A stretch of 64,000 nt of DNA from Phorcus lineatus (GCA_921293015.1 OV121084.1:24610446-24674445), one strand, 5' to 3'. Shown: positions 36,421 through 51,467, numbered from the stretch's first letter. A program made the numbers and translations. Notes: generated by a model from the letters alone, not told the origin.

Positions 36421-39400
36421 TTGACTCTCTGTGGCATAATACTTTTTTTAATGTTATAGTTTACAAGATTGTTAGTGGAAAGTGTTGTGCATGAATGATT
36501 ATTTTGATGTTATCTGGTTTGAGAGGGTCAAATCAACCATGGAAACAGCCGGCTTGGTATCAAAAGTAAAAATAGGCACAGTCTAGATTTGACCGACCAG
36601 TCAATAATTGTACTTCAAAAACTTTGCAACAGTAAATCCTCAAGTTTTACTCAGAATTTGTTGTCTTTTGGTAAATTTACATAAGGAAACCTACCACAAT
36701 ATTTAATACAATCAGTAACTGTGAAGGATGTATAGGCAATCATGAGTTTGTGAGCATGTATAATGAACTTTGCACCTAGTAGCAGTTTGAGTTGTAGCAA
36801 TAGAGAATGTGAGGATAGAAGGTAAATCAAAACAACATAAGACTCTATACAGAGTTTTGCTTTTAGTTTCACATAAAATTTTACCTGACCACTGGTTTGT
36901 TTCCTGAAGACAAGAATGTTTTCTTTTACACCTGGTCTTAACATAGCATGGAGACCATTTCATTATCCAAAATATAGAAATCTCATTGTTGATAATTGAG
37001 GAACAGAAAAGGAAAGTGGATATTTCTGAAAATTCAATTATTCTTAAACAAGATACTAGTAAGTTGCTAAGGTCCTTGTCCCTGACATAAGAACCTTAAG
37101 TTACAATATAATTCAGTAGGAAAGTATGAAACTCCAATTACAAAGTTGTGTTTTTTGTATTACTTTTTGTGGTTAAAGTTATTTAGATGCTTACAAAGTT
37201 TTAACTGCATATCTTTACCAAATAGAGCATTCCTGATCTCTGAAAATGACAAAGTACCATACACAGAAATTTGTTAGATACTCAAAAGATTCACCAAATC
37301 GCTTGTAACGTGGCACAACACCCCTCCGTATAAAATAAGACGTGCAGTATTTGAAATAATCGAATAAATAGTTTTCTGCAATCGGCCGGACAAACTCTGA
37401 CCGTAAGAAATCACTAAAAAATAAAGAAATTTACAAAATATTACGAAATCGCTTGTAATTTAGTAATGCGCTCCTACAACAGGATAGAAGAGATGATTAT
37501 GTTGGAAAGAATCTGAAGAGAGATGCATCAATCGGGTTGACCCTCGACCGATAACCTTAGACGTAGGCTCCGTAAGCTAAACTGCGAATGTATCGCTTGT
37601 CAAAATTCTTCAGAACTGGCTTCCAGCAATGTGTTAGAAGTGAGGATATCCGTTATTTGTCTATGTAAGGACACAACATTAATTTAAGACAATAGTTATC
37701 TGATCTACACCAGACGGATCTTCTACTTAAGTTTTCTCTCGGGGTGATTTCTTGGAAATTATATCTTCTTAAATTACAATGTATGAAATGTGGATATGTT
37801 GCTTAGAGAATATTGTAACATTATACTGAGGTGATCCAGTCGTTGACCTTGAACTAGACAAAATCATAAAATTGCTCTTTACAAAACTAATTAAACTATT
37901 CACTGCAGTAAGAATATTTTGGCCATAATTTTATAAAAAAATAAAAGAAACCTGACCCCTGTGCAAATATCTAATCGAACGTTTTTCAACCATAACAAAA
38001 ACAAAATATTTCATAAATCTAATAGCTTCGATATCACCACCTCAGTAGGTTGGTAACATGCAAATTCTAAAGTTGTTTTTAAAAGTTCTCCGAAATGAAA
38101 TAACGGATATTGAAATTGAAGCCTTAAAATCAATTGTAGTTTGATGTTCCGTTGACTAAGATAATTGCGACAATCCAATAACACAATATAACCTGCTCTA
38201 TGATGATAAAATGCAGTCTATGGGACAATTGTATGTGAATCCTTCTGCACTTCTAAATCTTTTGATTCGAAGTACGAAGATTGAGCGAATTCAAAAAATG
38301 TTTGCTTAGTTGGAATCGATGTAAATCCTTCAGAATTAACGAAATGTTTTTGGGAAAAAATGTGAGAACCAAATGATTTCTCGCTCATTCTCTTAAGTAC
38401 GTACTTGGTGGATAGTAGCCAAAAACCTAACCTGTTGTAGCTGGAGAGTAATGGTGAAGACTGCAAGCAGATAATAACCAGGTCGCAACCTGTAGTCTTG
38501 CTCCACAACTGTATAAATTAGTATCTTTCATACAGTCTAGGTCCGTATTCAGTAAGTCTTGACTTAGCAATATGAAAGTGCAGGACCAAGAAAAAAATAA
38601 CATTTTGCATTATTAAATAAAAAATATTTCGTGGACTAAACTTTAGTATACCAGTTCGCTTTGATTGGTTTTCCAATGTGACGCAAGTTAAGCCGTTTTA
38701 AAGTTATCGAATTAACCAAACTCCAAGTTTATTGTTTCAAATCAGATTGAGTTTCAACAATGGCAAATTCGTTAAACATACGCCTTTTCATCCTCGAGCT
38801 TAAAATCATTAAGTCTTCATAATCTCTCGACGCGTGAAAAGTGTTCCCTCGAAAGCTGTTGATCATTTCGCAGCATATTCAATTGAAATCCGTCACCTGA
38901 ATACAAAGACAGACAATTTGATGCGTATCTTTGATAGCGTGACGAACAAGAATCGATAAACCCCTGCGACAGCTGGCGAAAAATTCAAGTTCTTTAACTT
39001 ACTAAATGTATTTCGTAGACACACGTTGTTCATTGAATGATAAACTGAGAGATTATGTGAAGCAGTATTTTCACAGAATTATTCATGATTCTTTGTCGCA
39101 TAATTTATTTCTCAATTATAAGGTTGTCAATGGAATATCTACAAGCATTTTATTTTCCCTTCATTTGATTGTTTATTGAATACGACAGAGACAATTATTC
39201 GGCAAAAGTCAATTGAATATTAACATCTACACGACGGTTTAACATTTTCACAGACAATTTCATTTTCATTTAGTTTGACTTTTATATTGTATCTTTCGTT
39301 TTTGAAGACTAAGACGACTGTTTAAAATCACCAAGTTCAAACCTTAGGGATGAAATATAACCTTTCTTATGAATGTATTTACTGCGATGGCAATGTTTTA

Positions 39401-39700
39401 TTTTGTAAATCAACATACAATTTATTAAGAAAATTAAACCAATCTCTAAAGTTTAATTAATTATTCCATTATTAATTTTTGCACAACACAATAGTTTCTG
39501 TTAAGTCAATGTAAACAACGTATCTTTTAAATGTGTGTAAAATAAAAAGATACAAAATTCACACTCGTGATTTGCGTGGCTGATCAGATACGAACATGAC
39601 AACCGACCACTCCGTAAGACGACCGTCCAACGTTGTCATATGTGAGTAATTGATAGGGCTTTATTTAATATAGCCCCATTTGTAAATATTGATATTCCGC
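36421..39700. other. intergenic sequence, nothing recognised
   Basis: AT-rich DNA downstream of DLST. Short open frames (for example on the minus strand at 36651-36944 and 38218-38508) have no domain, no splice context and ordinary intergenic composition. Confidence 0.5.
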
Positions 39701-39734
39701 TAGACCATTAATATTGCTCGTGTCATGCCTGTCA

Positions 39735-40370
39735 TCTGCAGTCGCTACACATTGTATCTGGTAATATAAGAAGAATACAGATACGCCTCAGAAGTTTCAA
39801 ACGTCACTTCTACACGACTCGATACCGTTCCCATACCGTTCTCGCTGAAGATCTCTTCTCTCAACGATTTGTTGATACAACTTATTGTGTTCGACCCTAG
39901 TTGGCTACAGGTTGTATCGGATAACATGAGATGAATATCAATACGTCTCACAAGTTTCAGACGTTTTTTGATAAAAGAGTAACACTAGTAACATATCTAC
40001 ACCAGATTGAGATCTGTTGACAGAGAACGATTTGTCCATACAACTGGTAATGTTCGACCCTGGTTGGTTACAGGTTGTATCTGCCTACGTTAGAATAATG
40101 ATACGTCTCATAAGTTACATACCTTGTTAGTAGAAAATCGTAACAGATCAGCACATTACAAATTAGTTCATACAGCTTATTTTCTTCGATCCTCTTTTGC
40201 TTAAGATAGGTATAAAAACAAAGTCACGTAAATCACCGAAGTCATCAAAGTAAAAACAAAACTAAAAGCTGTCTCCAATGAAGATGGTCTATGATAATCC
40301 AGACGAATTTTTTTTACTAAAACTTGTCCCGATCCTCAGTCGCTACCGATTGTGTCGTATAATAAGGTCA
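39735..40370. repeat. diverged tandem repeat, about 160-bp unit
   Basis: Copies can be anchored at CGCTACACATTGTATCTGG (39743), GGCTACAGGTTGTATCGG (39903) and GGTTACAGGTTGTATCTG (40065). Each is followed by ATACGTCTCA-type and AGTTTCAGACG-type words and preceded by TTGTTGATACAAC and GTTCGACCCT variants. A more decayed copy follows at about 40325-40390 (CGCTACCGATTGTGTCG). Offsets are 160 and 162 bp. Confidence 0.75.
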
Positions 40371-40399
40371 CCATTGATTCACGTTGGACGTTCCAGATC

Positions 40400-43300
40400 T
40401 TACTAGGCCCATATATGAACTGGAAAGTCAAAGTGACCTCGTTCCACAAATTAGGTTTTCCATGAGTTTTGTAAGAGAAGGGGAAATGGAAAGGATAAAT
40501 CCAGTCACATCTATCCCGTTTAAGGTTGGCCCATATTCCCCTATAATGTCTTGACTGAAATAACTCTTCTTACCAGTGTCGCAAAGAATTGACTACGAAG
40601 GATTTCATAATGCTAAAGTATGACTGAAGCTAACCTAAGTGAACTACTAAACATGCATTATCATACGGAATTCAATGTCAAGTTTTTCTTTTACTTGTCA
40701 TTATTCATAACTTCACTCATAGAACTTCATAATCACTGCCTTCTTTTAGAACAACGTATTTTGCAAAATTTAGTCCGTCCATTTTAAAGTGTCGTAAAGA
40801 TAAGCCTTACCAGTATATCATGAAATATAAACACAATAACTCCTTGTCCTTAGTTTTACTTTGATGATATCTAATAATGATACAAGAGGACAAGTGAAGT
40901 ACTTCCTCGTTTAAAAGTAAACGATCATTTGGCCATCTGACATCGTGAGACTGGGCGAAGTCGCTACAGCCATGGCGAGAGACACCGGAAGAAAGGCATT
41001 GGGTTTCTTTATTTAATATCCGTAACCTCGAACACTTATTAGTAAACCGAGCAAGTTGGATTGTCTGGCGAAGACCTCCGAGTATGTTACATTTCCGACG
41101 CATCAAATACAAGTAATTGCCGTTCCTCCTTCACTTGAATGTTCTGTAGGAAAGATGAATGACAGCTCACTTTAAAACTTTCTAAGAAATAGTAGGTTCT
41201 CGCTACTCTACTTCCTTGAGAACGATCAGATTGAGGAGTCGCGGCCATCTTGTTCTTCCTTCCGGTTTGATTGTCCTCCAGAGAAATAAGAACCTATTTA
41301 TAAACTAACGTAAGAAGAGCCGTGGGAAAACAGACATTGGAACACATGATGCTGGAAATTAGAAGTTCATGAGTTTAACAATTAACCATAACAAGATAAC
41401 AGAAAGGGGAGAAAAATGAAGTTACGTTTAATTCACTTGTTCACTCAGATAAGATTATAAGAAAGAAAATTATAAAAAGGCGTGTCCTCTAATCATTACT
41501 CCTTGCTACGTTAAATAGTTAAATAGTTGAGGTTCGAAATTGAATTTGTCGAAATTGTGATAGTGTAATGTGTCGGTCTATCATGAGCATATGTATTAAG
41601 TATCCGGAAGCAAAATTACAAACTGATAACTTGAGTAGCCGCTTTACTTCGACTAGAAGTATAATTGATACTATACGTGAGCCTTGCATGTAGATTCAGA
41701 GATATTTGAAGAACATTTTAGCATTCATATTGGCACTGAATAAACGAAGGAACGTATATAATAAAATGTAAACATGATAAAAAGAATATGATAAGGCTAA
41801 AGGAATAGACTTTTATTGAGCTTCTTGGAACCTCAAGGCGGTTGCCTTTAAAGTAATAGTGTCAGCAGTATTTTAAAACCATTGACGGAAACGCTATCAA
41901 AAAGTTATCATTTGAAATCACTAAATAGCCTAAAATATAAAGTTAAACATGGATTTGATGATTAGTCAAGAATATTCTAAATGAGAGCCCCTTTCTGTTA
42001 TGAGCATGCACGCTTGGAGAACATCAGGTTCTTTTCCCTTCAGCACCTTTGTCCACACTGATTTGATACTTGATTCAACTCAATGACTTTTCTATTTCAA
42101 ATAAATCACCGTATTGATGTTTTCTTCAAACGTTTGTTTGCAGAATCCCGTAATTGCACCAGACGGCCATCCAAAAAATCCTTTGCTTTTTCGTGTTACT
42201 CTTCACTTCGAAACCGGAAGTTTGAAAATCATTCGGAATCTGTCGGAGCTGGAGTGATAGACACGCGCTCCCGCTTATTGCTTCTTAAATTATTCACAAC
42301 TTAGTTGGTTATTAATTGCAGTCATCCAGCTTCCATTTCACAATAATTTCCAATACCACTTAAAGATATTTCATGAAGCTGATGATTATATCGTAGATTC
42401 CCGAGGGAGTTCCTATCTTACACTACGGAGGATAGAACTCCGAGCTCGTTTTCACTGCACTTTTTATGTCGATGCGTGGAGTATTTGGTTTGTATGTGAT
42501 TGCTTCCTAATGTTGATTTCGTCACTGGGACTGCCTCTGATATTAAAAAGGCGGCCTATTATCGTTTGATGAGCGAGTCAAGAACGCCAAATAAAAGCAG
42601 ATTAAGCGCATCAATTGGAGATGGGACCGAAACTATACATGGCAGAGCTTTCAGTGTTCTTCAGGGAAGTCATGCGTTATGTTCTATTTCATTCGATTTA
42701 ATTCATATTTCATATTGTACTATAGTAACTTACAGAACTATCTTATATCAATTGATTACTCGTGCAATAGTCCTAACGGAACTGGTAATAAAGGACACCT
42801 TTAATTTATTTACGTAATTTTATTGATATGTAAACGTTATCATATTAATTTCAGGAATTATGACATAATCAAAAAGCTGCAATTGGTGACATTTTGTTTA
42901 GACTTTAAGTGGGTGCTTGACTCTAAGGGCCAGTGTTCGAAATCAATGTTAATGTCAATGTCACCTCTCTGAAACGTAAAATAATTTGAGATAGTTGATA
43001 GTATGATTCCTTCCAAACCAGTGTAGCTTTTTTGCTTATTTAATATAATCAATAATTTGCATTAATTAAGCTTAACATAAACTGTAATGTATTCTTATAT
43101 CGATAATGATTTTGATCCAACAAATGAGACGTGTATTGTGGAAACAACAGTCTATAAGAAAGCTGGAAGACCACAAAAACATATTTATTAATATAATATT
43201 CATTTGTTTATAAATATATGTACTTGATCGTTGATTCCAGATGCTTAAACTGATTTTAGAGGTTCCCATTTATTTCAAATGGTGTCAATTCTGTTGTGTA

Positions 43301-43840
43301 ACTCAACTGAATAAAGACTTTGTTCATATCTTTTATAAAGAATATTATACAACTCGCGCATTATGCGCATAGAGTCATTTTGATAATACATAAAGAATAT
43401 TTACCATTGTAATTTGGTTTGCATGATAAAAATTAAATTTATTCAAATAATTTTTCTGAACAAGTTATACAGGTCCAGCCATATAAAAACCAAAAAAAAA
43501 AATCATTTTCTACAACTGATGTTTGGTCGTGTTTATAAAGAACAAAAGGATTAATATTTGGAGAAAAATGAACGTCAATTCTGATTAATGAAAAAAGTAA
43601 GATATTTTTCACGATTAATTGACGTCAGTGAGCATTTTTTTATTCGGAATAAGTTATAAATCCGATTTCATGTAGAATTGGATTGATAAGAATGAACTGC
43701 TTCAAGTAAATCGGCATTATCGAATGATAATTCATGAAGGTGAAAAAGGTATGGAATTATTAGAAAAAACACTTATGCCCTCTCCCAACCGTAGGAACCC
43801 CGATATGACAGTTGAAACTCTCGATCATTTTAATCGACTA
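40400..43840. other. intergenic sequence, nothing recognised
   Basis: Mixed-composition noncoding DNA. No gene, RNA or transposon signature was found on either strand. Confidence 0.45.
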
Positions 43841-43846
43841 AGTTCA

Positions 43847-43964
43847 TATATATTGTATATATGATACATTATCAGATCATGGACAAAGCGACCTTTGTGA
43901 TATATATATATATATATTGTATATATGATACATTATCAGATCATGAACAAAGCGACGATTGTGA
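43847..43964. repeat. tandem duplication, about 64-bp unit
   Basis: Two copies of a segment starting ATATATTGTATATATGATAC and ending with AAAGCGAC and TGTGA words, at 43847-43900 and 43912-43964. They are separated by a (TA)n run, differ at only a few positions, and are therefore recent. Confidence 0.9.
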
Positions 43965-46890
43965 TTCACCTACTTCCGGCAAAGGACAAACATCACACTA
44001 GTTGAGAGACAAGCGATGTTTCCTCATTTGCTTCAGTTCGAGATATTTCAAACTAATGGATCTGTGAATTAAGTGCAAAAAGGCATAAATGCCTTGTGGC
44101 ATTATAGAGGAGTTGTTGTAAGTTTAGACCACCGATTGACTAATCAATTCTGGATGATTAAAAATTTTAATTGGGCAATACATTTTCCTAAGCATTATCT
44201 AAACTAAGTAAAAAGTTTTTAAAAAACGAAGAAAAAGGTTTATTCACACATACTGTATGAAAATAATTACGGATATTTGAACATAATGAAATTATTAATA
44301 ATAGCATATTTCTTCTCTAGTTCTCTGATGAAATATCAATCATTAAAGAAACAATGAGCTAAACTTTTTTTTCATCTCGTTGAGATGAACTGAACCTACT
44401 AATTGAAGGCACGTCACAATCGAGTTGACACTACAGGCATCACACTGTGGAAAAGGAACATACTTCATTTTGAAGGACGTGATAAACGAAAGTATCACAG
44501 ACATGAAAATTGATATTTTTATTGTAATTAATGTCCATTAAGAACTTGATATGTCACATCGTTCCAACATTGTAACCTTCCAAACACATCGTCTGTTTAG
44601 TAAGAAATTGAATTCGTAACATTATTCAGGATCGAATAAATTATGAAGAATAAAACACGGAAGAAAACAAATATTCAGTAAAGAATTTCAATAAGGACAA
44701 TAAAGTGAACTCTTTTATTGGCATTCTAGACGTTGTAGTAGAAATGAAGTGCACGATTTTTTTGGATATTCAACTGCTTTATTACAATAAAGACTAATAA
44801 CCGGTTTTGAATTTTTAAAACATAGACATAAAATTTCCATTAGCAAATCCAACGAAAAACAAAGTCAGATTCAACCATTTTTGCTGAGAACGTTAATAAA
44901 TTATTTTTTCACCCAAAACAATATGATTAATAAGAAGAATATTTCATATCAATTAAATAAGTACGAATAACACCAATTAAGCGTATTGCTTTTAGATGAT
45001 AACCCCAGTTCGTTACGTCTTGCACGCAAAGACACGGTTCTATGAGTGGTTGAGATTTATCGGGCTCTCAGTTGGTAGGCCTGTTATCTGTCGCTTGTCG
45101 GGCACAATCTTATGATCTCAAGACAATTCTATTAATCACTAGAAATAGAACTCACTCCCCCTTGGACATTCCCACCAGTGGCCGAATGATGCTAAACCGA
45201 TCTCTCAGCCGCACTCAAAATAAATTTACTGGAAGATTTTGATTAACTTAGGCCATGCTTGGATTATTATTCTTTAAAGCAATATTCACAATCCACTCAA
45301 GAAATCAGTCTTGGGAAGCAGTGTTTTCCCTCCATCAGACGATCCGTGTATAACGAGTGCATTTTATTAATGGTAGTAAAGACAATAAGGCCGTTTTAGC
45401 GATTAGTTAATGTTCTTACCATTATTGATAATATTTCATATATAGGATTTTAAAAATTTCTGACAGTTTTTAAATGAGTAGTCATACGGGTATTATTTTC
45501 AGTATGATTTGATTACAGCAACCATAGCGTGTAGAGCAAGAAAGACATCTTAAATCTCTAATATATATATATATATTATTTAAAATATTCTTGTGTCGAT
45601 TCCTTGCTGAAAAATAAAAAATGAATTAATTTTCAGCATATTGTACTCTAAATGATTTCAAAGATACAAAAGTAAAAACATTTTGATTAACGACATCCAC
45701 TTTTTTGTCAAAAACTCCAACACAACTTCAAAAGTACAAGCCTTTATTAAGGAAGGACAGTGCTTTCCACCTTTATATCATTTATATTAGCTTACATCAA
45801 ATGCAAAATTTCTATGGTTATTTTGAAAAGATATCGACAAGAAAAAATCTTGAAAAATGTCTCTCTTTCATCACATTCTCGAGAATAAATACTCATTATC
45901 AAATTCTCATTTCTGCTTTAGAAATCAGGTTGCAGATGTTTCCATGTTTAACTAGGACTGTCACATTGATTGAACATTCAATTACTTCATGAAATCTACT
46001 TCCTTGCTTCTAATTCAGTACTCCGGTACAAGCTGCGATCAGGCCGCTGTTTACTCACCACAAGGGCAGCATTGTTAGACTCACGATGTGGAAAGAATAA
46101 TAAGCCGCTAATGTACACCCGTCCTACTGAAACAACTTAATAAACGGTACAATATTAAATATGTTATTCTTATGAATACTCAAGTCACAGGTGGTATAGC
46201 CATTACACCAATCAGATGTATTTCTGATGACAGAAGGATATTATTGCCTTCATATCTACGCTAATTGCTGCGGGTAATTGTGTCATTTTCACAAGTAGGA
46301 TGTCGCCATCTTGGACCGGCGATGAACAATTATATGTAACCAACCTGTAGGTGCTGTTACGATATGTAGAATATATTAAGTGACACTGATGACCGCTCTG
46401 CTGATGACGTCTGCTGGTCTGTGGCAAAGAGAGTGCATCTGTCCGTTCTTATTAATGGTCAAAGCAGAAAAATGTGATATAAGTGTAAAACTTGCCCATA
46501 CAATGCATTCAACAAGTAGTCGTTATCTTTTACAAATGTTGCGTGTAAATAAACTGACTCCATTGCTTTGATTTGAGTTTAAGTTGTTTCAAATGAGTTC
46601 ACAATGTCCTGAAATCTTTACCACCCAAATTGTTTAACAAATCTTATCGACGTTGAGGACACGACAAAAGAAGATAAAGTAACAGAGCACTTAACATCAT
46701 CAATAGGACGGATATTAGAGTATTGAAGAATTCAAATATCGCAGTAATAAAAGCACCTGTTACTCTGTGGTTCAATATTCTTCACAAATGCACATTGTAT
46801 TTCACAGGTTTCTCTACAAGGAATGCCCGTATAAACGTAAAGCAGTTCTGTCGTATTCGCTGCGTATGGAGATGAAAAGATTATAAAAAA
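43965..46890. other. intergenic sequence, nothing recognised
   Basis: AT-rich noncoding DNA with a short (AT)n run at about 45559-45577. Slightly GC-richer patches near 45000-45240 and 46020-46440 show no coding content. Confidence 0.45.
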
Positions 46891-46941
46891 TGACAGACAT
46901 TTTTCTAAATGACAGACATTTTTCTAAATGACAGACATTTC
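46891..46941. repeat. short tandem repeat, 19-bp unit
   Basis: TGACAGACATTTTTCTAAA is present twice in full and followed by a third partial copy (TGACAGACATTT). Confidence 0.95.
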
Positions 46942-47960
46942 CTTAAAGATATATATTAATCATAAAGGTCAAAGCCCGAATTGTTTGTTCGCCTCTGTAT
47001 GTGCCCGTATATTCTGAAATTGTTGTTTATTGTAAGCATCGGGTCCGTTAGAATTGTTGTTTTAAGCATGTATAAATGTAAGTAAAAGTTCCGTTTCTTA
47101 CGACAAAACAGTAGTCAAGTGAACGCACTGGCGAATTATCGAATGAGTGCATGTCAATGTTGAAACTTCAAAATGATAAACGAAAATACAACGAGATTGG
47201 CGTTGAAATGTGAATATGAAAATGAAGACGTTAAAAATTAAAGGATTTACATTGCGGTTAGACGTTGATATCATATGTTGTTGAATTTATAAAGCAGATT
47301 TTAAAGACATAATATTCCTTAGATTCACTTAGACAACACGAGTGATCAGATATTGGAACCACATTTTTTTGAACGAATAATCACATATGGAGCAAATGGT
47401 GTTCAAGATAAAGTTTAAAGGGGAGGTTTTCAAGCGGATTTTAAAACAAACGGAGATAAAACGGTCAAATGAAATAAAGAGTTGTTCATATTTATTTCTT
47501 CCCCTCAACTTTAGTTTTCAATGAAAAATTCAATACACCCTTTTGTATGTGTCAGCCAAGAAATCCCATTCCATTTTCATGATTACTAGTAACATAACTT
47601 TCAATCACTGTCACTTCATAGGTTACCTATCTGCTTTAGATAAGTTATCAAAATAACGTTTGATGTGTCCGTTCCTCTATCACAATCGTGATACCCTTAC
47701 GATGTTACTTTGCTGAACAAGTATGCATTAAAATGATAATTATCTACAGTCAGTAGTTTCTGATATGTTGACATCATTCATTAAGTAGTGGACATGTCAC
47801 TCTATCGACTCACGTGTTTTTAACACTCGCTAGCTTTGGTGGACACGCTTTTGTCTATATTTGGTATAGACCTGCTCTATTCTGTACACAATACATTTCT
47901 ATCGGAGTGGCACTGAATGTAATTATTACATGTGTTGGACATCGTTTGCTTTCACTTTTT

Positions 47961-48038
47961 GGTGGCTGAGTGAGTAATCAGTTTGGACAGGCAGTGCTGG
48001 CAAATGGTGCATAACTCTGTTCGAATCCCAAAATGGAC
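47961..48038 (+). repeat. tRNA-like (SINE or tRNA pseudogene) fragment
   Basis: GGTGGCTGAGTGAG resembles an RNA polymerase III A box. It is followed 58 bp later by GTTCGAATCCC (48019-48029), a near-perfect B box. No proper acceptor stem closes around them, so a tRNA-derived SINE head or a decayed tRNA is more likely than a working tRNA gene. Confidence 0.4.
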
Positions 48039-48039
48039 T

Positions 48040-51000
48040 TGATCAGAAAAAGTAAAACATACATTAAAACTATTGCCGATTGTGTAGTCCCAAAAAATAT
48101 AATGTGATATTTCTTTCATTCAACACTGCTTGTATGTACCAAGTCTAAACATAAGACCCAGGACAGACATGAACTTATTCTAAAAGACTGACCAAACCAG
48201 CATGGATTTCCTAATGCCATCGTGATATCTCTGTGTGTATCTTCAACACACAAAAGGTTTAAATGTCATTTGTTTTGCGTTTTGAGATTATGTGAAACCC
48301 GACACCGTTTAGTTTGTCTTATTTCATTTGCCATTACGTCAGAGTCTGTGTGAGGATATACAAGCCTTTCTACAGACCCATTAGCGCCAGTTCCCCTATT
48401 GTCGGATCAAACCATTCACACACGATAGGCATCACCGCTTTTTCTTCCTTTGTGTGAATTAATAACATTATTATATTTTTCTTAACGGTTATCATCTAAT
48501 GAGATTGTTTTGCTATGAAGTATTGTTCTCGCCGATATCCCCTCAATCGCTTGATTGTCCTGCCCGACTGGACTCCAATTCACCTGTCTCACAGGTACTT
48601 CATTTCCTCAAATAAAAGAATCGAATTGATTAGAACGCAGTCGTTTGAGAGAACAATAAAGCGTCTAATTGCAGTGAAGGCCGATAGCTGATGTATGGAA
48701 GGAATTAAAAGACAAGTATTTGATTTACGGTCAAATAGAGATCCGCGGTACCGCCCGTCATTGCTGCAAACTTGACGACTGTGTGTTTGTCCTAGCAGCA
48801 AGTTTGACAATGTTGTTTGATTTCATGTCTTTATATGTCTGCCGCGGATTGAAGCCATCGGGCTATTAGCAGTTGGACAAGGATATCATAAGAATGTTTC
48901 GGCGCATTCTCAAGCGATATATCAGTTGTCATTCGCGTGCAATCAGCCGGTATTAAGACCTGACAGTCTAAAAAGACATTTTCCGTGGTTAAATATTTGC
49001 TTTCTTCTGTTAAACAGTGATTTACAACGGCCCAGCATCGTAAAATTAAGCAACTCCTCCCTGCGATGGGCAGGACTCGCTACGTCGATCGATGAAGTCC
49101 GTGTTACGGATTAACATACGGCGCAGGCGAGTTGCGAGCTCCAAACACTGCTTGACATCTGGGAGATGGCAAACTTCGGGAATCGAGAAGCGATTAGCGA
49201 TCGATTTCAACTCGAAGACTGTTTGAAATTACTAAGATTGTCGCTGTTACAGGAGTCAAAGGAAAACCATTCCACAGGGTGTCATCCATTTAAAAGTGTC
49301 AATTTAGGGCGCTGGAAGACAATTATTATTAGCGGTGAAGTCAGGGGAGGGAACCGGTGTCGCAAGACAGCTGTTCTCCTTGAAATAAAAGATTCTCTTG
49401 TCACCTTGGTTTGCTGAGATAATCGCTTCCATTTTGTTTTCTTCTCTGTCAAAATATCATGTTTCCTCTTTACTTTAAAGAAAGATTGATTAATTGACGA
49501 CGACGCCATGTGGGGAACGATTGCTCTCTGTTCGACTACCAACAATAACTTGTATTAAATTATTTCTTCACTGGAAGGGACAGATTCACATGACTCTTCT
49601 GAAATCAAACTGAAAGTTGTCAACTTAATAAAAGAAAGTTGGCATTTTCTTGAGGAGGATGGAAGAAGAACTTTGAAAAAGCTCATGGTTTTCTGTATTT
49701 CAATTAATCTTTAAAAATGAAATAAAGAAGATTGATTTAATAATTACTTATTTATGATTAGATATTTTGATATGGAACTACGCATTATTATGTCATGGGA
49801 ATCATCACCAGAGTCATGGTACTAATATTTTTAAACTTTAACCAATCAAAAAATGGTTTCAATGAAGACACTCAAGACGTTCATGACAGAAACTTAAATT
49901 CAAAGACAACTGTTTTGGTTGCTTTCAATCAACCAACGTCCAAGTTGAATACAGTCCACACGATGTCCACGCATGTAATCCGCAGAAAAAAACCCCACAG
50001 AAAATGGTCATTTACAAAGGCAAACAAATTTGTAAAAAAAAGTAAGAGAAGCACTTAATGACGTTGACGAAAAAGGTTTTAAATGTTTTGTAATACTTAG
50101 GCATTTATTATGAGTTTTGCTATAGTTAACGATCGCTGTTTAACGACAGGAAATGGTAGCAGCATTTTCACAGGTATAATCAGTCAGCCATAAAATGTAT
50201 ACATGTATTGTATTGTAACATCAGGTTATCTCAATGTATCATATTTTACTAAGTTACTCCTATATATCACATGTTTGATAATTTTTTTAGTATCTCAAAA
50301 GGCCACATTCGGTCGGCAACTTTTAATAAGTTTGTGACACATAGTAAGATAATATTCTTCCTCATCTCCTTTTCTTCACGTTCATGATTTCGTTATTCAG
50401 AGATACATTAACAGTTCTATTATGACTTTCCAATGATAATAAACGATACATTCAGTATGAAGCATGGTAGAAACTAGAAAACATACATAGGTCAATTATG
50501 TCATATTTGATATTTAGAAGGTGATATATACATTCATAACGCTTCCTTAAAAAGTGTTTATAAATTTGGCCAATACCTACAAAAAAAACTTTAAATGAAT
50601 TTAAGACTTGGACTTCATGTATTTGTTAAGCTTTGAATAAATGAAAAATGCTTCATCTACATAGAGTACGTGCATCTGAAAATATATATTCTCTTATATA
50701 TTTCGCTGAAATGCTCTGTACTCGTTTAGAACATGGGGAATGTGAACTACTTCATCTTCTGGAAGAAGCATCTGAAAGATATGCTGAAAGTTTTAAAATA
50801 TATAAACATAAGGTATGCTATATTGTTATTCTTTCAATTTTCAAAATCGTCTTAGTTGTGCCCTGAAACTTTTAGAAAGATAAATGTTTATATAAAATAC
50901 TTTATTTTTCTACAGAACTCATCTCAGAAATGCCCTGCAAATGTTTGAGATATAAATGTGTTTCTCTGAGCAAGCTGACAGGTTCTTGTTTATCTACAGT

Positions 51001-51460
51001 CAATAACTTTTGTTTATTGATTAGATTAATATTTTTCATAACAGATAGAGAGCAAATACTAATTAATCACACGTTACCTAGAGGCAAGCCATGTTTTCTT
51101 GGGCAAATATTGTAATTTGTGGCTAGTTCGGTATCAACCACTAACAAGTTAAACAAGATCTATGAAAGGATTGTGTTCATGATTTGTTGTAGCATCTTTT
51201 TAAAAATAATTTACCGTTTATGAACTTTTATCCAAGTGAATGCAAAAAATAACGAAATATAAGAAACATTGAAGTAGAAAATTTCAAAAATTGAAAAATC
51301 GTTTAGAAGATAGGTATTTCAATTCGAGTGTCAATCTTCAAATGAAAGGAGAAGAGTTGATATATGCAAAGGAACAAAGCTATATGGTAAGGGCAATTGG
51401 AGGGTTATTTCGTTCAAGTATGAATCCTAATTCTGCAATACTTTCTATTCAAAACGAAAT
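48040..51460. other. intergenic sequence with a GC-richer island
   Basis: The part around 48560-49430 is less AT-rich, with short open frames on both strands and no recognisable domain. It may be regulatory. The rest is ordinary AT-rich DNA. Confidence 0.35.
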
Positions 51461-51467
51461 ACAGTAC

